From positions 3,286,001 through 3,350,000 of the forward strand of contig OZ245013.1 of the NCBI GenBank assembly GCA_965223675.1: a stretch of DNA of 64,000 nucleotides. The letters run 5' to 3'. The DNA is from JAGQKC01 sp965223675. GTDB lineage: Bacteria; Nitrospirota; Nitrospiria; Nitrospirales; UBA8639. Positions 18,652 through 26,869 of the stretch are shown in pieces; positions within the stretch are counted from its first letter, which is position 1, and every line of letters starts with the position of its first letter. The translations under genes were made by a program, and so were the position numbers. The notes beneath the pieces were generated by a model, which saw nothing but the letters and a program-made list of their open reading frames with translations, had not been told where the DNA came from and ran no database searches.

Positions 18652-18947
18652 GCAAATACCGCCTGGAAATGTCTCAGGCCGTTCGTGACCTCATCATTCA
18701 TCTTCCTCCTCAGTTCAAACGAAGAGTCAAAGCCGCCTTGCAATTGCTGTCAGAAGATCCCTATCAAGCCAAAGAGTTAAAAGACGAACTCGAAGGACTC
18801 AGAAGTTTTCGAGTAGCCAAATCTCGCCTTATTCTTAGAGTCAAACGATCTACTGTAGAAATCGTGGCCTTTGGACCACGAAAAGACATCTATGAAAGGG
18901 CGGCTACAGAGTTGAGTAAAATGTTGCGAACTCGGAAGGGTGATTAG
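18648..18947 (+). CDS. RelE/ParE-family toxin
   Basis: 99 residues beginning YRLEMSQAVRDLIIHLPPQF, with a long early helix KRRVKAALQLL, then LRSFRVAKSRLILRVKRSTV and EIVAFGPRKDIYER near the end. This beta-strand series with basic residues is typical of the RelE superfamily, mostly ribosome-dependent mRNA endonucleases. The ATG overlaps the antitoxin stop by 4 bp. Whether it acts as RelE (mRNA) or ParE (gyrase) cannot be decided from sequence alone. Confidence 0.82.
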   Translation: MSKYRLEMSQAVRDLIIHLPPQFKRRVKAALQLLSEDPYQAKELKDELEGLRSFRVAKSRLILRVKRSTVEIVAFGPRKDIYERAATELSKMLRTRKGD

Positions 18948-19281
18948 GCTTACTGAATACACTACCAAGTTGACATTTATAAAACCTTATATCAATTTGA
19001 TGGCATTGAATTGACCTAAGAAGTCCAAATGTCAAATCAAGATTAGAACTTAGAGGGATCAAACGCGACTGCATTTACATCTTTGAACCTCATGTACGGT
19101 TGTTTAAGCTAGGAGTAGAGGGAGAGCGAGTGGGTTTGTGAAAAAATCTTGTGACTCCGTAAAATGAGATGGACTCAATCTACTCAGGATTCTCTCATCT
19201 CAGCCGAGGGGTCAGCTCAACGTACGCATCATAAAGCAAGTATCTTGACCTCCCATACAAAGCAGTATAATCCTAGTTTTT

Positions 19282-19419
19282 TCATATCTTTCTTTCTCTT
19301 TTTTGGTTGCAAATTCGATGAGCGAGGCGCGCATTCTCTGGGATAGTTTGCCCTCCCTTCCAGTATTCCAGTACTAGCTCATGATCTAAAGCCGCATCAT
19401 TTATCATACGTAGGGTCTT
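19282..19419 (-). pseudogene. Fragment of an unrecognised gene, truncated at a repeated 16-nt sequence
   Basis: The minus strand reads KTLRMINDAALDHELVLEYW followed by KGGQTIPENARLAHRICN and a basic end QKRERKI before a TGA at 19284-19282. The composition is protein-like, but I do not recognise the family. Upstream, the frame is cut by a stop lying inside the sequence TGGGGTCAGGTCTAGT (19419-19434), so this appears to be only the C-terminal 45 residues of a former gene. Confidence 0.45.
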
Positions 19420-19434
19420 GGGGTCAGGTCTAGT
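19419..19434 (+). repeat. First copy of a short sequence bordering truncated genes
   Basis: TGGGGTCAGGTCTAGT. A near copy, TGGGGGTTAAGTCTAGT, occurs in the same orientation at 19778-19794. Each copy lies exactly where a minus-strand reading frame loses its upstream part. Confidence 0.4.
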
Positions 19435-19491
19435 GTTATTAGGTTAGTTGATTCACGACCACGTATCTTTAGTCATAAGTCTAGCCAGAGC

Positions 19492-19777
19492 CTACATCAG
19501 TCCTTTCAAATACTGCGTCCTTTTTGCCTGTGGAAATTTCTCGATAGCATAACGAAGCATGGTGCGGGGCATCTGTTGATAGTGCGTTTCAAAGAAGCTC
19601 TCTTTTCCCGACCTCACGAAGCATCCATCCCACAGCCTTGTGCATAAGACCTTCGAGGTCTTGCAGCAATAGGCTAGCCAGTTTCAAGGTATCAGAAAAA
19701 TCGTCCTTCTTAATAAAGTGCAAGGTCGTAATGATTGACACGCGTCGATCCCAGAGTCGCGAACACGTGGCGAGAAA
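19492..19777 (-). pseudogene. Remnant of a DNA alkylation repair (AlkD-like) gene
   Basis: The minus strand codes LWDRRVSIITTLHFIKKDDF, then SDTLKLASLLL and GLMHKAVGWMLREVGKRE, and a stop. In the neighbouring frame it continues FETHYQQMPRTMLRYAIEKF and PQAKRTQYLKGLM, ending at 19492. This matches the HEAT-repeat C-terminus of the AlkC/AlkD family, whose members remove alkylated bases. It is broken by a frameshift near 19605 and lacks its whole N-terminal half, which is cut off at the repeated sequence at 19778-19794. Confidence 0.75.
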
Positions 19778-19794
19778 TGGGGGTTAAGTCTAGT
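19778..19794 (+). repeat. Second copy of the short sequence bordering truncated genes
   Basis: TGGGGGTTAAGTCTAGT, related to 19419-19434 with one inserted base and a few mismatches. The alkD-like remnant ends here. Confidence 0.4.
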
Positions 19795-19998
19795 ATATAC
19801 ACTTTTCCGCCTGCTTGCCTTGGACAATGTGTCTGAAAAGTAAAGTTATTTAGCTACTTGTCGGAGTTGGACTTTCTTGAAGAGCTTTCTTAGGGGTAAG
19901 CCGCTTTATGCGAAGGTTCTAGCTGGGTTGGGTTATTGAGGGCAATCTTCAATGAATGTCGTTGTGGTAATAGGTTCCTGTCTTCTATTCGTACTTTC

Positions 19999-20304
19999 TT
20001 AAAACCCTTGAAAAAGAAAATCAAGGGCTGCGGTAATATCATGTCGGTGGCTTTTGAGATTACCGATAAGGGCACCCAACTCTTTTGTCCTGATCGTTCC
20101 AATATCCGTTGTCATCATCACATAGCTTTTTCCATTGACGTGAAAAACAGGTTTCAAGTGCGGCAACACTTCCTGTTTAGCCTTAGACTCGAGGATAAGG
20201 GGGACAACTACCCGGGTTTTTAGATCTGAAAGCAAATCAGCCTGGACATCAACGACCAATGGAACTGAGCGTCCTGAAAAAGCGTATACATCAAATCTGG
20301 CCAT
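19999..20304 (-). CDS. CcdB-like toxin
   Basis: About 101 residues beginning MARFDVYAFSGRSVPLVVDV. Typical CcdB features follow: QADLLSDLKTRVVVPLI in the N-terminal half, FHVNGKSYVMMTTDIGTI in the middle, and ITAALDFLFQGF at the end, close to the CcdB tail AIDFLIDGI that contacts GyrA. CcdB poisons DNA gyrase. The longer frame to 20319 is unlikely, because the ATG at 20304 overlaps the antitoxin TAA, as expected for coupled ccdAB. Confidence 0.85.
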   Translation of the reverse strand: MARFDVYAFSGRSVPLVVDVQADLLSDLKTRVVVPLILESKAKQEVLPHLKPVFHVNGKSYVMMTTDIGTIRTKELGALIGNLKSHRHDITAALDFLFQGF

Positions 20305-20558
20305 TAGTGATCTGCCCAATCAGGCGTTAACAAAGGCCCATCTTTTTCAATGCGCTTGTTATGTGCCTGCACTGCCTTTTGGTTATTTTGAATCCATTCT
20401 TGTTCTCGAGCTTTTTTGATCGCATCAAGAATCCCTACTTCGGCAGCTTGTGACGCGTTCACGTTGAGTGACTTGGCTTCGTTGAGAACGTCATCGCTGA
20501 TGGTTAGGTTTACAGGACGTCGCTTTGATGATTTGCGTTCGCGAAGTGAATTCATCAT
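20304..20558 (-). CDS. CcdA-like antitoxin
   Basis: 84 residues. The N-terminal NLTISDDVLNEAKSLNVNAS is a ribbon-helix-helix DNA-binding segment. QEWIQNNQKAVQAHNKRIEK and GPLLTPDWADH at the end match the CcdA toxin-binding tail (which ends in a Phe/Trp-containing segment). It precedes and overlaps ccdB. An AGGAGGG ribosome-binding site lies just upstream of the ATG. Autoregulation by the CcdAB complex is the family norm. Confidence 0.85.
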   Translation of the reverse strand: MMNSLRERKSSKRRPVNLTISDDVLNEAKSLNVNASQAAEVGILDAIKKAREQEWIQNNQKAVQAHNKRIEKDGPLLTPDWADH

Positions 20559-20829
20559 TACCCTCCTCTATAAATTATGAACATATAATATCATCATAAA
20601 GCATAGTCGTCAAATATACGCATCATAAAATGAGTCATGATCTTGCGAATGCCACGAAGCGTAGCAAAACAGTTTAATGGGATTTTTGAATGAGGTCGCG
20701 TCTTGTATCGGTGCTTGACGAGATTTCTATGTTTGAAGAAAATGCTTCTCTATATCAGCAGCGCTTTGAGGTGTGAGAAGGTAACATAAACATATATGGG
20801 GGAGCGTCCACTTTCTAAATTAACAATAT

Positions 20830-21822
20830 CTAAAAATCCTCTCCTGCTGATAGCCATTTGAGATAAGGATAAATATTGACCATGGCTCTCAGCCCAAAGG
20901 TTGGGCCAAAATCTTTATTATTATTAATGACATCATTCCACGTTTCAATCGTGAAGTGCATTATGCGAATAGTAAACAAGGAAACAAACAACTCGTTTAA
21001 TGAGTCCCCTCGAGAGTCGGTGAATAGGCCAGAGGCCAACGTAACTCCACCTTCAACTTCAAATATAGGCACGAACGGGGTATCAAACTTTCCCCAACTC
21101 AGCGAGAACTGACCGGTGTACGTTTGAGGAGGCACGCCCCGAAAGGCGCTGCCTGAGTAAGACCGTCCATACCTGAGCATCCCTGAAACTCTGAAACCTG
21201 AGAGAAAGTCGGTGAGGCCTTCTGAAGATTCCTTCGAAATTTGATTGGCCAGCCAATGCCCAAATGGAGCACGACGTACCCCTCCACGAATAAACAGCTC
21301 GTGATAGAGAGATCCTGTGGAAAACCCACCTCCTGCAAAAAACAATCGTGGTTTGCCTGGTCGATCTATCCAGTAGGTCAGTGAGCCGTCAAACATAAAA
21401 TCAAATTCATTCCGGGTTCGCTCCACAGGAACCTTAGGGACTCCAGTAATCGAGTCGTGAGCAAATTCGTTCTGGAGCCATTCGGTTGGCTGTTCTCCAG
21501 TGGGACCTGCCCCAACTGTGAGGTTTGTGGTCCAGCCTGGAATCTGTTCCCAAAACTCTGTCCAGCTGATAGTCCCAAAGTTCAGACCCATGGTTTCCCG
21601 AATATTATTGAATCGGCGACCTTGGTTATCGAATTCCGTAAACCGGTTCGCCGTAAACCCAAGTTCAACGAGAGGAGTTTGATCAGGGTACGCGAGCCCT
21701 CCCCAATGCACTGTTGGACTTGGAGATTCCGCAAAGGTAAAAGATGAAAATGCAAACAGAATCATCGCTGCTATAAAAAAGGAATGATTCCCTTTTTTAA
21801 GAGGTCGGAAAATGACTGGCAT
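20830..21822 (-). CDS. Putative outer-membrane beta-barrel protein
   Basis: 330 residues with a signal peptide (FFIAAMILFAFSSFTFAES, about 15-33). Alternating polar and aromatic strands follow, such as NEFDFMFDGSLTYWI, YTGQFSLSWGKFD and LFTIRIMHFTIETWNDV. The last residue is phenylalanine (WLSAGEDF), consistent with a BAM-recognised C-terminal strand. I do not recognise a named family. It stands alone on the minus strand, downstream of no obvious partner, in the accessory zone. Confidence 0.7.
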   Translation of the reverse strand: MPVIFRPLKKGNHSFFIAAMILFAFSSFTFAESPSPTVHWGGLAYPDQTPLVELGFTANRFTEFDNQGRRFNNIRETMGLNFGTISWTEFWEQIPGWTTNLTVGAGPTGEQPTEWLQNEFAHDSITGVPKVPVERTRNEFDFMFDGSLTYWIDRPGKPRLFFAGGGFSTGSLYHELFIRGGVRRAPFGHWLANQISKESSEGLTDFLSGFRVSGMLRYGRSYSGSAFRGVPPQTYTGQFSLSWGKFDTPFVPIFEVEGGVTLASGLFTDSRGDSLNELFVSLFTIRIMHFTIETWNDVINNNKDFGPTFGLRAMVNIYPYLKWLSAGEDF

Positions 21823-22048
21823 CTTTTCTCTTTTCTTCAGTCGACGGAGTGAGATCCTGTCATACCATAGATTATTCAGATTGTGTAAGAATGTGCTGAA
21901 TAGGCAGTAAAGAAAGGATAAATCGTTTCTTTAGGGCGAGGGCGAACTTCCAACTAGCAACGGTTTCGATAGATAGCTTGAGCAAAGCGTCGGCATCTAG
22001 CGTCGGCATCTAATGATGTCGCTTATTATCGAGCTGTTGATCTACGAG

Positions 22049-22300
22049 TCAGTATTGCTCTCCGCAAATCATTCGTGATGTCTGCTCGGGTTCGGGGAGG
22101 ACTCCCATTGCGATCATAGTCGTTTGCGCAGGAAGATCTTCTTGGAAGACCTCATTCTGTTTGTTCCCCATTGCTGAAGAAATCCCTGCATAGACTCTAT
22201 GCGCCGCTTGGGACCACTTCGGGTCACATGGTAATCCTCTGAAAGCCGCTTCTGCAGCTTTTTTTTCGTCATGGGTTAATGTTCGATTGTCTTGTTTCAT
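22049..22300 (-). CDS. Small hypothetical protein
   Basis: 83 residues, unrecognised. The start is supported by a strong AGGAGG 6 nt before the ATG at 22300 (a GTG directly before it is also in frame). The protein begins KQDNRTLTHDEKKAAEAAFR and contains GLPCDPKWSQAAHRVYAG, a soluble and mostly helical composition without membrane or signal segment. Confidence 0.6.
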   Translation of the reverse strand: MKQDNRTLTHDEKKAAEAAFRGLPCDPKWSQAAHRVYAGISSAMGNKQNEVFQEDLPAQTTMIAMGVLPEPEQTSRMICGEQY

Positions 22301-22856
22301 CACGCTCCTCCTTTAATTCTCAACCTTAAAAGATCAAGAAGGCAGTCAGATTTCAGATGATCAATAACGTCCATTCCATAATGACTTTCTTGCTATACTT
22401 TAGTCCTCCTCGTTCAACCCTTGGTTCTCTAGAGAGCAACCTTAATGCCACTTACTCATTTGTCTCGGACTGTCCAGGTCCAGTCTCTTAACTTATTGAT
22501 TTATTGAAAGAAACAAAAAAGTGGAGAGTACAAATGGTTCGGGCACACGATCAGCGATGTATCGAATTGTGTCAGTTTGTATCTAAACGGGAGTGTCTAA
22601 ATCATGACAGGTTGCCCTTGAATGACGTGTAAGGAATTAAGCGGAATAGGGTGGTAGAAAAGGGAGTGTATTCCCTTGACTATGGCGAATCCAAATAATT
22701 TCCCTGTGTGCCATCATGACGTTCTGCGCGGTTTTCTATACGTCAAACCTTGGAAGGTGATACCCGCTTGGATTTCCTGACGAATGTTTGATGTTGTCCA
22801 TGACGTATTAGGTATCAACATGGAGCGATAGCCGATTCAAGTAACATCTGGCTGTA
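22301..22856. other. Gene-free stretch
   Basis: No frame on either strand reads as a convincing protein, and no RNA gene or clear repeat is seen. It precedes a truncated glycosyltransferase-like tail, so it may be decayed sequence. Confidence 0.4.
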
Positions 22857-23066
22857 TTGATTACCGTCGATACAGCAGGTGCACATTTGGCAGGAGCTTT
22901 GGCTCGTCCTGTATGGCTTTTACTTCCTTATGCTGCAGATTGGCGATGGTTAACGGAAGGCGAGCATAGTCCTTGGTATCCAACGATGCGGTTATTTCGC
23001 CAACCTAAAGCTGGTGATTGGCTTACAGTCTTTGAAAATGTTATCGGAGTATTAAGCCGCGCTTAG
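22857..23066 (+). pseudogene. C-terminal fragment of a TPR/glycosyltransferase-9-like protein
   Basis: The frame reads ITVDTAGAHLAGALARPVWL, then LLPYAADWRWLTEGEHSPWY and PTMRLFRQPKAGDWLTVFEN. This is the conserved end of the large TPR proteins with a GT9/heptosyltransferase-like C-terminal domain. Those proteins usually have 500 or more residues; here only the last 70 remain and the frame is closed upstream by a TAA at about 22842. No start signal is convincing, so I call it a remnant. Confidence 0.7.
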
Positions 23067-23227
23067 TGCGTTGTTTGGAGACTGAATTTTAGATTTTAAA
23101 CACCCGCCTTATATTGTGGGCTAGCGATTTCCCTCTATCCTCAAATAGTTTTCAGATTAGAGATTATAGGTCACAGTGGAAAGGGTTTATGGTGTCTTAC
23201 TGGGAAGCGAGAATCCTGAGAGCGTTG

Positions 23228-23881
23228 CTAGACGACATGGCGTTGCTCAGTTGAGCGGAGGCGGATTTTAAAGATCACGCGGCGACTCTTCTCCCGGTTT
23301 ACATGGTTATTATGATCGTAAATCAAGTCTTGCCTTCCACGACCCGAGGCGACCGTCATTTCTTGAAAGCATTGATAGGCAGATGGCACTTGTGTCTGAA
23401 TGACTTCAAGTCCCTTGACCATCACTGCAAGTGATCGTTCCTGACTCAATTGAAGATTATAGACATCGTCTCCGCGATTGTCGGTGTGTCCTTGAATGGC
23501 AAGGGAGTCAATCTTCTCGCGTAGTGGTCCGCATACGACTGATGCATAGAATGGCATCGCCTCTTCCAAGAACCGATCGGCTCGAGGCGTGAGTGTGTTT
23601 TGGCCGAATTCGAATGTGAGCAAGTCTTCGGGGACAACGATCATAAGGGTCAAAGGATCACGAGGGTCGGCATCGAGTGTCAGTCCCAGGCGTTCCAGGT
23701 GATCGCGCAATGCCATCTCCACGTCTTCTTTATGTTCTCTCAGCGTGGACTGAGCCTCCGATGAGGTCTGCGTGATAAAAGCAGAAAAAAGCAAGATGAA
23801 GACGATGGCCAACGATGTCATCAGATCGGTGATGCCCGATGTCGTCGGTGAAGTAAATGTTCTCTGATTATCCGTATTCAC
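23228..23881 (-). CDS. OmpA-domain protein with single membrane helix, MotB/ZorB-like
   Basis: The N-terminus SGITDLMTSLAIVFILLFSA (15-34) is one membrane helix with an aspartate (Asp19) at its start, the arrangement of proton-carrying MotB and ZorB subunits. The C-terminal half is an OmpA-like peptidoglycan-binding domain with LAIQGHTDNRGDDVYNLQLS and ERSLAVMVKGLE. The open frame continues to 23986, but the GTG at 23881 overlaps the upstream gene's TGA in a GTGA, so I set the start there (217 aa). It forms a two-gene unit with the MotA-like protein. No flagellar gene is nearby. Confidence 0.8.
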   Translation of the reverse strand: MNTDNQRTFTSPTTSGITDLMTSLAIVFILLFSAFITQTSSEAQSTLREHKEDVEMALRDHLERLGLTLDADPRDPLTLMIVVPEDLLTFEFGQNTLTPRADRFLEEAMPFYASVVCGPLREKIDSLAIQGHTDNRGDDVYNLQLSQERSLAVMVKGLEVIQTQVPSAYQCFQEMTVASGRGRQDLIYDHNNHVNREKSRRVIFKIRLRSTEQRHVV

Positions 23882-25104
23882 TCTGTAGCCCTCAATTTGG
23901 ATAAACTTGGCCACCTTGGCCACGACTTCGCTTTGGCTGGGCGAATCGTCGCGGATGGATTCATGACATCTGCTGCGTTCTTCCATAAAAGCGGGCGCTG
24001 TTCGAATGGTGATTCGACGGTGGCAAGAAGGGGTTGCGCGTCTTTGAGGATTTTCGTGAGATCATGAATTGTATCCGTTAACTCCTGAAGCGAAGGATGG
24101 ATCTCGTCTCTGAACTGACGTGGGAGCTCGGCAATCGTGCGGCGCGTCTCTATCTGTTCATCATCTTGCATTCTCTTCAGGGATTGTATAACCGAAGCCA
24201 GGCTTGCCAAGGGTCCCGCCAACCCATTCATGGTTGGTCCGCCGCTGGGTTCGTGTCGTGTTGTTGCGGCAGGCAGGCGATCTCCCTGGACCCCGCCGTA
24301 CATCGAAGTCAGTTGTTCTAACATCTGTTCCATCGTTTTACGCGGGAATAATTGATCCATCAACCTAAGGAAGTTACGATGATGGCTCATGAGCTGACCC
24401 ATCATCGGTTTTTCCATGAATGTAAACACATTGGCTACTATCAGACCGACGATGGAGGTCAAAAACTTTCCAGCCAATCCGTTGATGAGTCCCTGAATTC
24501 CGACAATCTCACTCCCATCTGCATGTAGTTTCCCCAGGCCAATAAATAACGCCATAAAGGTCAATAATAGGCCCAGGCCTGTCACCATGGAGGGGAACTG
24601 ACTGTAAAAGGACAGGTTAACTCGATTGGCGATCAGGGCCTCATGAGTAAACACTTCCTCTGCGCGCTTCGTACTGAAAATTCGTGGTTCCATAAACCAT
24701 GGCACACATTCAAGAATGAGGGTCATGCGGTATTGCAACCATAAGCCACTAAACATGGGCTCTTTTTGCATCTCCGTCTCGATGGTCTTCAGGTCATCAC
24801 TGTCAATACGAGCGTTCGAGGAAGTACGCTGGCAGACTTGAGGTTTAACCCTCTTCTCATGGTCATGAATGAATCGCTCTCGATCGACATCTCCACGCTC
24901 GGTAATGAGGGTGACCAACCTAGGGCGGATTCGTTCAAAACTCTCCCGAACGGACGTGACCTCTTTCCGTAGCTTGATGATGTGCCACAGAAAAAAGATG
25001 AAGATCCCCAATGACCCTAACCAGCTCAGCATGGGGCTCTCCGGTCCCCCGAAGAAAGCGACGTCGCGACTCAAAAATTCCCACAGTCCAGAAGCTTCAG
25101 TCAT
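23878..25104 (-). CDS. MotA/TolQ/ExbB-type proton channel protein, ZorA-like
   Basis: 408 residues. Membrane helices are visible at about 27-43, 172-190 (MVTGLGLLLTFMALFIGLG) and 212-230 (KFLTSIVGLIVANVFTF), with a charged cytoplasmic loop between the first two. The T/S-rich helix 3 is typical of MotA/ExbB. A soluble tail of about 178 residues follows, containing QSLKRMQDDEQIETRRTIAE and LQELTDTIHDLTKILKDAQP, likely coiled coil. ZorA of Zorya defence has the same architecture but a longer tail. No helicase, nuclease or ZorC-like gene is adjacent, so a defence role is not shown. Confidence 0.78.
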   Translation of the reverse strand: MTEASGLWEFLSRDVAFFGGPESPMLSWLGSLGIFIFFLWHIIKLRKEVTSVRESFERIRPRLVTLITERGDVDRERFIHDHEKRVKPQVCQRTSSNARIDSDDLKTIETEMQKEPMFSGLWLQYRMTLILECVPWFMEPRIFSTKRAEEVFTHEALIANRVNLSFYSQFPSMVTGLGLLLTFMALFIGLGKLHADGSEIVGIQGLINGLAGKFLTSIVGLIVANVFTFMEKPMMGQLMSHHRNFLRLMDQLFPRKTMEQMLEQLTSMYGGVQGDRLPAATTRHEPSGGPTMNGLAGPLASLASVIQSLKRMQDDEQIETRRTIAELPRQFRDEIHPSLQELTDTIHDLTKILKDAQPLLATVESPFEQRPLLWKNAADVMNPSATIRPAKAKSWPRWPSLSKLRATE

Positions 25105-25465
25105 AATTTATTCATAACAGAGCACGTTTAGTCCGTACCATGCTTTGAAACTTTCTCAAGTATTGTGCCGTAGGCTAAATAGGTGAAACAGCAGCAAAAA
25201 TGATTGAATGAGAAGGTGCCAAAACTTTTAACTAGGGGTTGCTGGGCAAAGAATGCCGCACTTCTGGGCAACTATGGCGAAATTAAAAAGTTTAGGCCGA
25301 TGTCTCCTCCTAGGTGAAATGCGGTAAAAACTTCTTAACCAGACGTCTCTAAAGCAGGATGTGTTGAGAGAATTGGTGGTAAGATGATGGCTGCATGTGC
25401 CAAAGAATTAGGAGATGACTCGGCTCAGCGACGGTGCTGCTTGCTCATAGGAGATCTAAAAACAC
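25105..25465. other. Gene-free stretch between the divergent proton-channel unit and sixA
   Basis: No convincing coding frame on either strand. It should hold the divergent promoters, but I see no clear hexamer pair. Confidence 0.35.
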
Positions 25466-25960
25466 ATGAAAGATCTGTATCTTGTTCGGCACGCAGAAGC
25501 CTCTAAGCAAGGGGCAAACGGTAGAGATTTCGATCGTCCATTGAGTACACAAGGCGAAAAAGATTCAATGCTGCTCGGGAGTCGTCTGACGCATTACCTA
25601 AAACCGGAAATCGTGTGTTCAAGCCCCGCCCTGCGAGCAAAGAGAACGGGAAAAATTCTGGCTATGGCCATTGATTACCCCACGTCGAGCATTCTATTTG
25701 ATGACCGAATCTACGAGGCCGATTTGGAGGATTTGTTAGCAGTACTTCGTGACGTAGATAACAGTATTTCTTGTGCGATGCTGGTCGGACATAATCCTGC
25801 ACTTACACAACTCGTCAACGCTCTTGGGCAATCTCAGACTGGAAATATGCCAACTTGTAGTGTTGCCGTACTGCGAATTTCGTCGGATTCATGGGAAGAC
25901 CTTGACCGTGTCAGCACCGAATTGATGGGTTTTCACTATCCGGGCAAGGAAGGAGAATGA
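25466..25960 (+). CDS. sixA: Histidine phosphatase family protein, SixA-like
   Basis: 164 residues of the short histidine-phosphatase (RHG) type. The catalytic motif is DLYLVRHAEASKQG, with His9 as nucleophile. DFDRPLSTQGEKDS and VCSSPALRAKRTGKIL follow, and the second active histidine is in MLVGHNPALTQLVNAL. SixA removes phosphate from phosphohistidine in phosphorelay or PTS proteins; length and motifs fit SixA better than phosphoglycerate mutase. AGGAG lies 11 nt before the ATG. Confidence 0.85.
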   Translation: MKDLYLVRHAEASKQGANGRDFDRPLSTQGEKDSMLLGSRLTHYLKPEIVCSSPALRAKRTGKILAMAIDYPTSSILFDDRIYEADLEDLLAVLRDVDNSISCAMLVGHNPALTQLVNALGQSQTGNMPTCSVAVLRISSDSWEDLDRVSTELMGFHYPGKEGE

Positions 25961-26249
25961 CGAAGTGAAGGCGATATTCTTCAGAGAATGCGTGCGGGAA
26001 GATCGACGTAATTGTGGACAACACAGACCAGTTCACGAGTCTTTTATATTTCTTAGACGATGTCATATCCGTATCATAATGCCTTCAGGCGTAGTGAATA
26101 GTTGAGGCTGAGGAGTAATGGAAGCTATGGATGGAAGACTGATAAAATAGAATGAGAATCAGCTCGACTCGACAGGGACCTCACCTGTATCGACCATACG
26201 ACGGAACAAAACATATTTGAGCCTTTTTTTATAACCAAAGGAGGCTGCC

Positions 26250-26705
26250 ATGCTAGTTCGTGATGTCATGTCCACTGGGGTTGTCACTGCACGTCCTACC
26301 GAGTCAGTGCGTTCCGCTATTATTAAGATGCTCAGCCGCCATTGTGGGGCAGTTCCCATCATTGACGAGGAGCAAAAATTAATCGGACTCGTCGCGCTCA
26401 GAGATGTGATGATTCCTTTATACCCAAACTATGGCGACTATATTCATGATAATGTTCATAGCCGAGACTTCTTGGAAATGGAAGAAGGTTATCCAGATGT
26501 TCTACGTCGAAACATTGAGTCAGTGATGAGTCGCAACCCCCTCACAGTTGAGCCGACAACCTCGATCTTGGAAGCGGCATCCTACATGGGGATAAAAAAT
26601 TTTCGACGTATTCCAGTGACAGAAAACGGAAAGCTCATGGGAATGGTTAGCATCGGTGACATCAACCGTGGCTTATTTTTTGACAGAGGGTTTCTGAGCG
26701 TCTAA
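26250..26705 (+). CDS. CBS-domain pair protein
   Basis: 151 residues made of two CBS domains. The first is VRDVMSTGVVTARPTESVRS with CGAVPIIDEEQKLIGLVALR; the second is SVMSRNPLTVEPTTSILEAA with FRRIPVTENGKLMGMVSIGD. Free-standing CBS pairs bind adenine nucleotides and report energy state or regulate partners. An AGGAGG sits 6 nt before the ATG. No partner gene is adjacent, so the regulated target is unknown. Confidence 0.88.
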   Translation: MLVRDVMSTGVVTARPTESVRSAIIKMLSRHCGAVPIIDEEQKLIGLVALRDVMIPLYPNYGDYIHDNVHSRDFLEMEEGYPDVLRRNIESVMSRNPLTVEPTTSILEAASYMGIKNFRRIPVTENGKLMGMVSIGDINRGLFFDRGFLSV

Positions 26706-26869
26706 GCTGAGCACTCGTCCTCAATCGTTTTCTCACAACAGCAGCCTTTTTCCCTCCTGTGGTATACTGAGGAGACGGAGGCTGTGTCTCAATCCTCGTG
26801 TCATTGACTCCCTCCCAACTAATGTGTTGTTAAACATACTCGTGCCTCTTTTGGGGCATAGGATCACCC

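Noticed and set aside
19164..19346. 60-codon plus-strand ORF in the decayed region
   Set aside because: Low-complexity and aromatic run without start signals; the opposite strand carries a more protein-like remnant in part of the same stretch.
23228..25104. Calling the pair a complete Zorya defence system
   Set aside because: No ZorC, ZorD or ZorE candidate flanks the pair, and the ZorA-like tail is shorter than usual.
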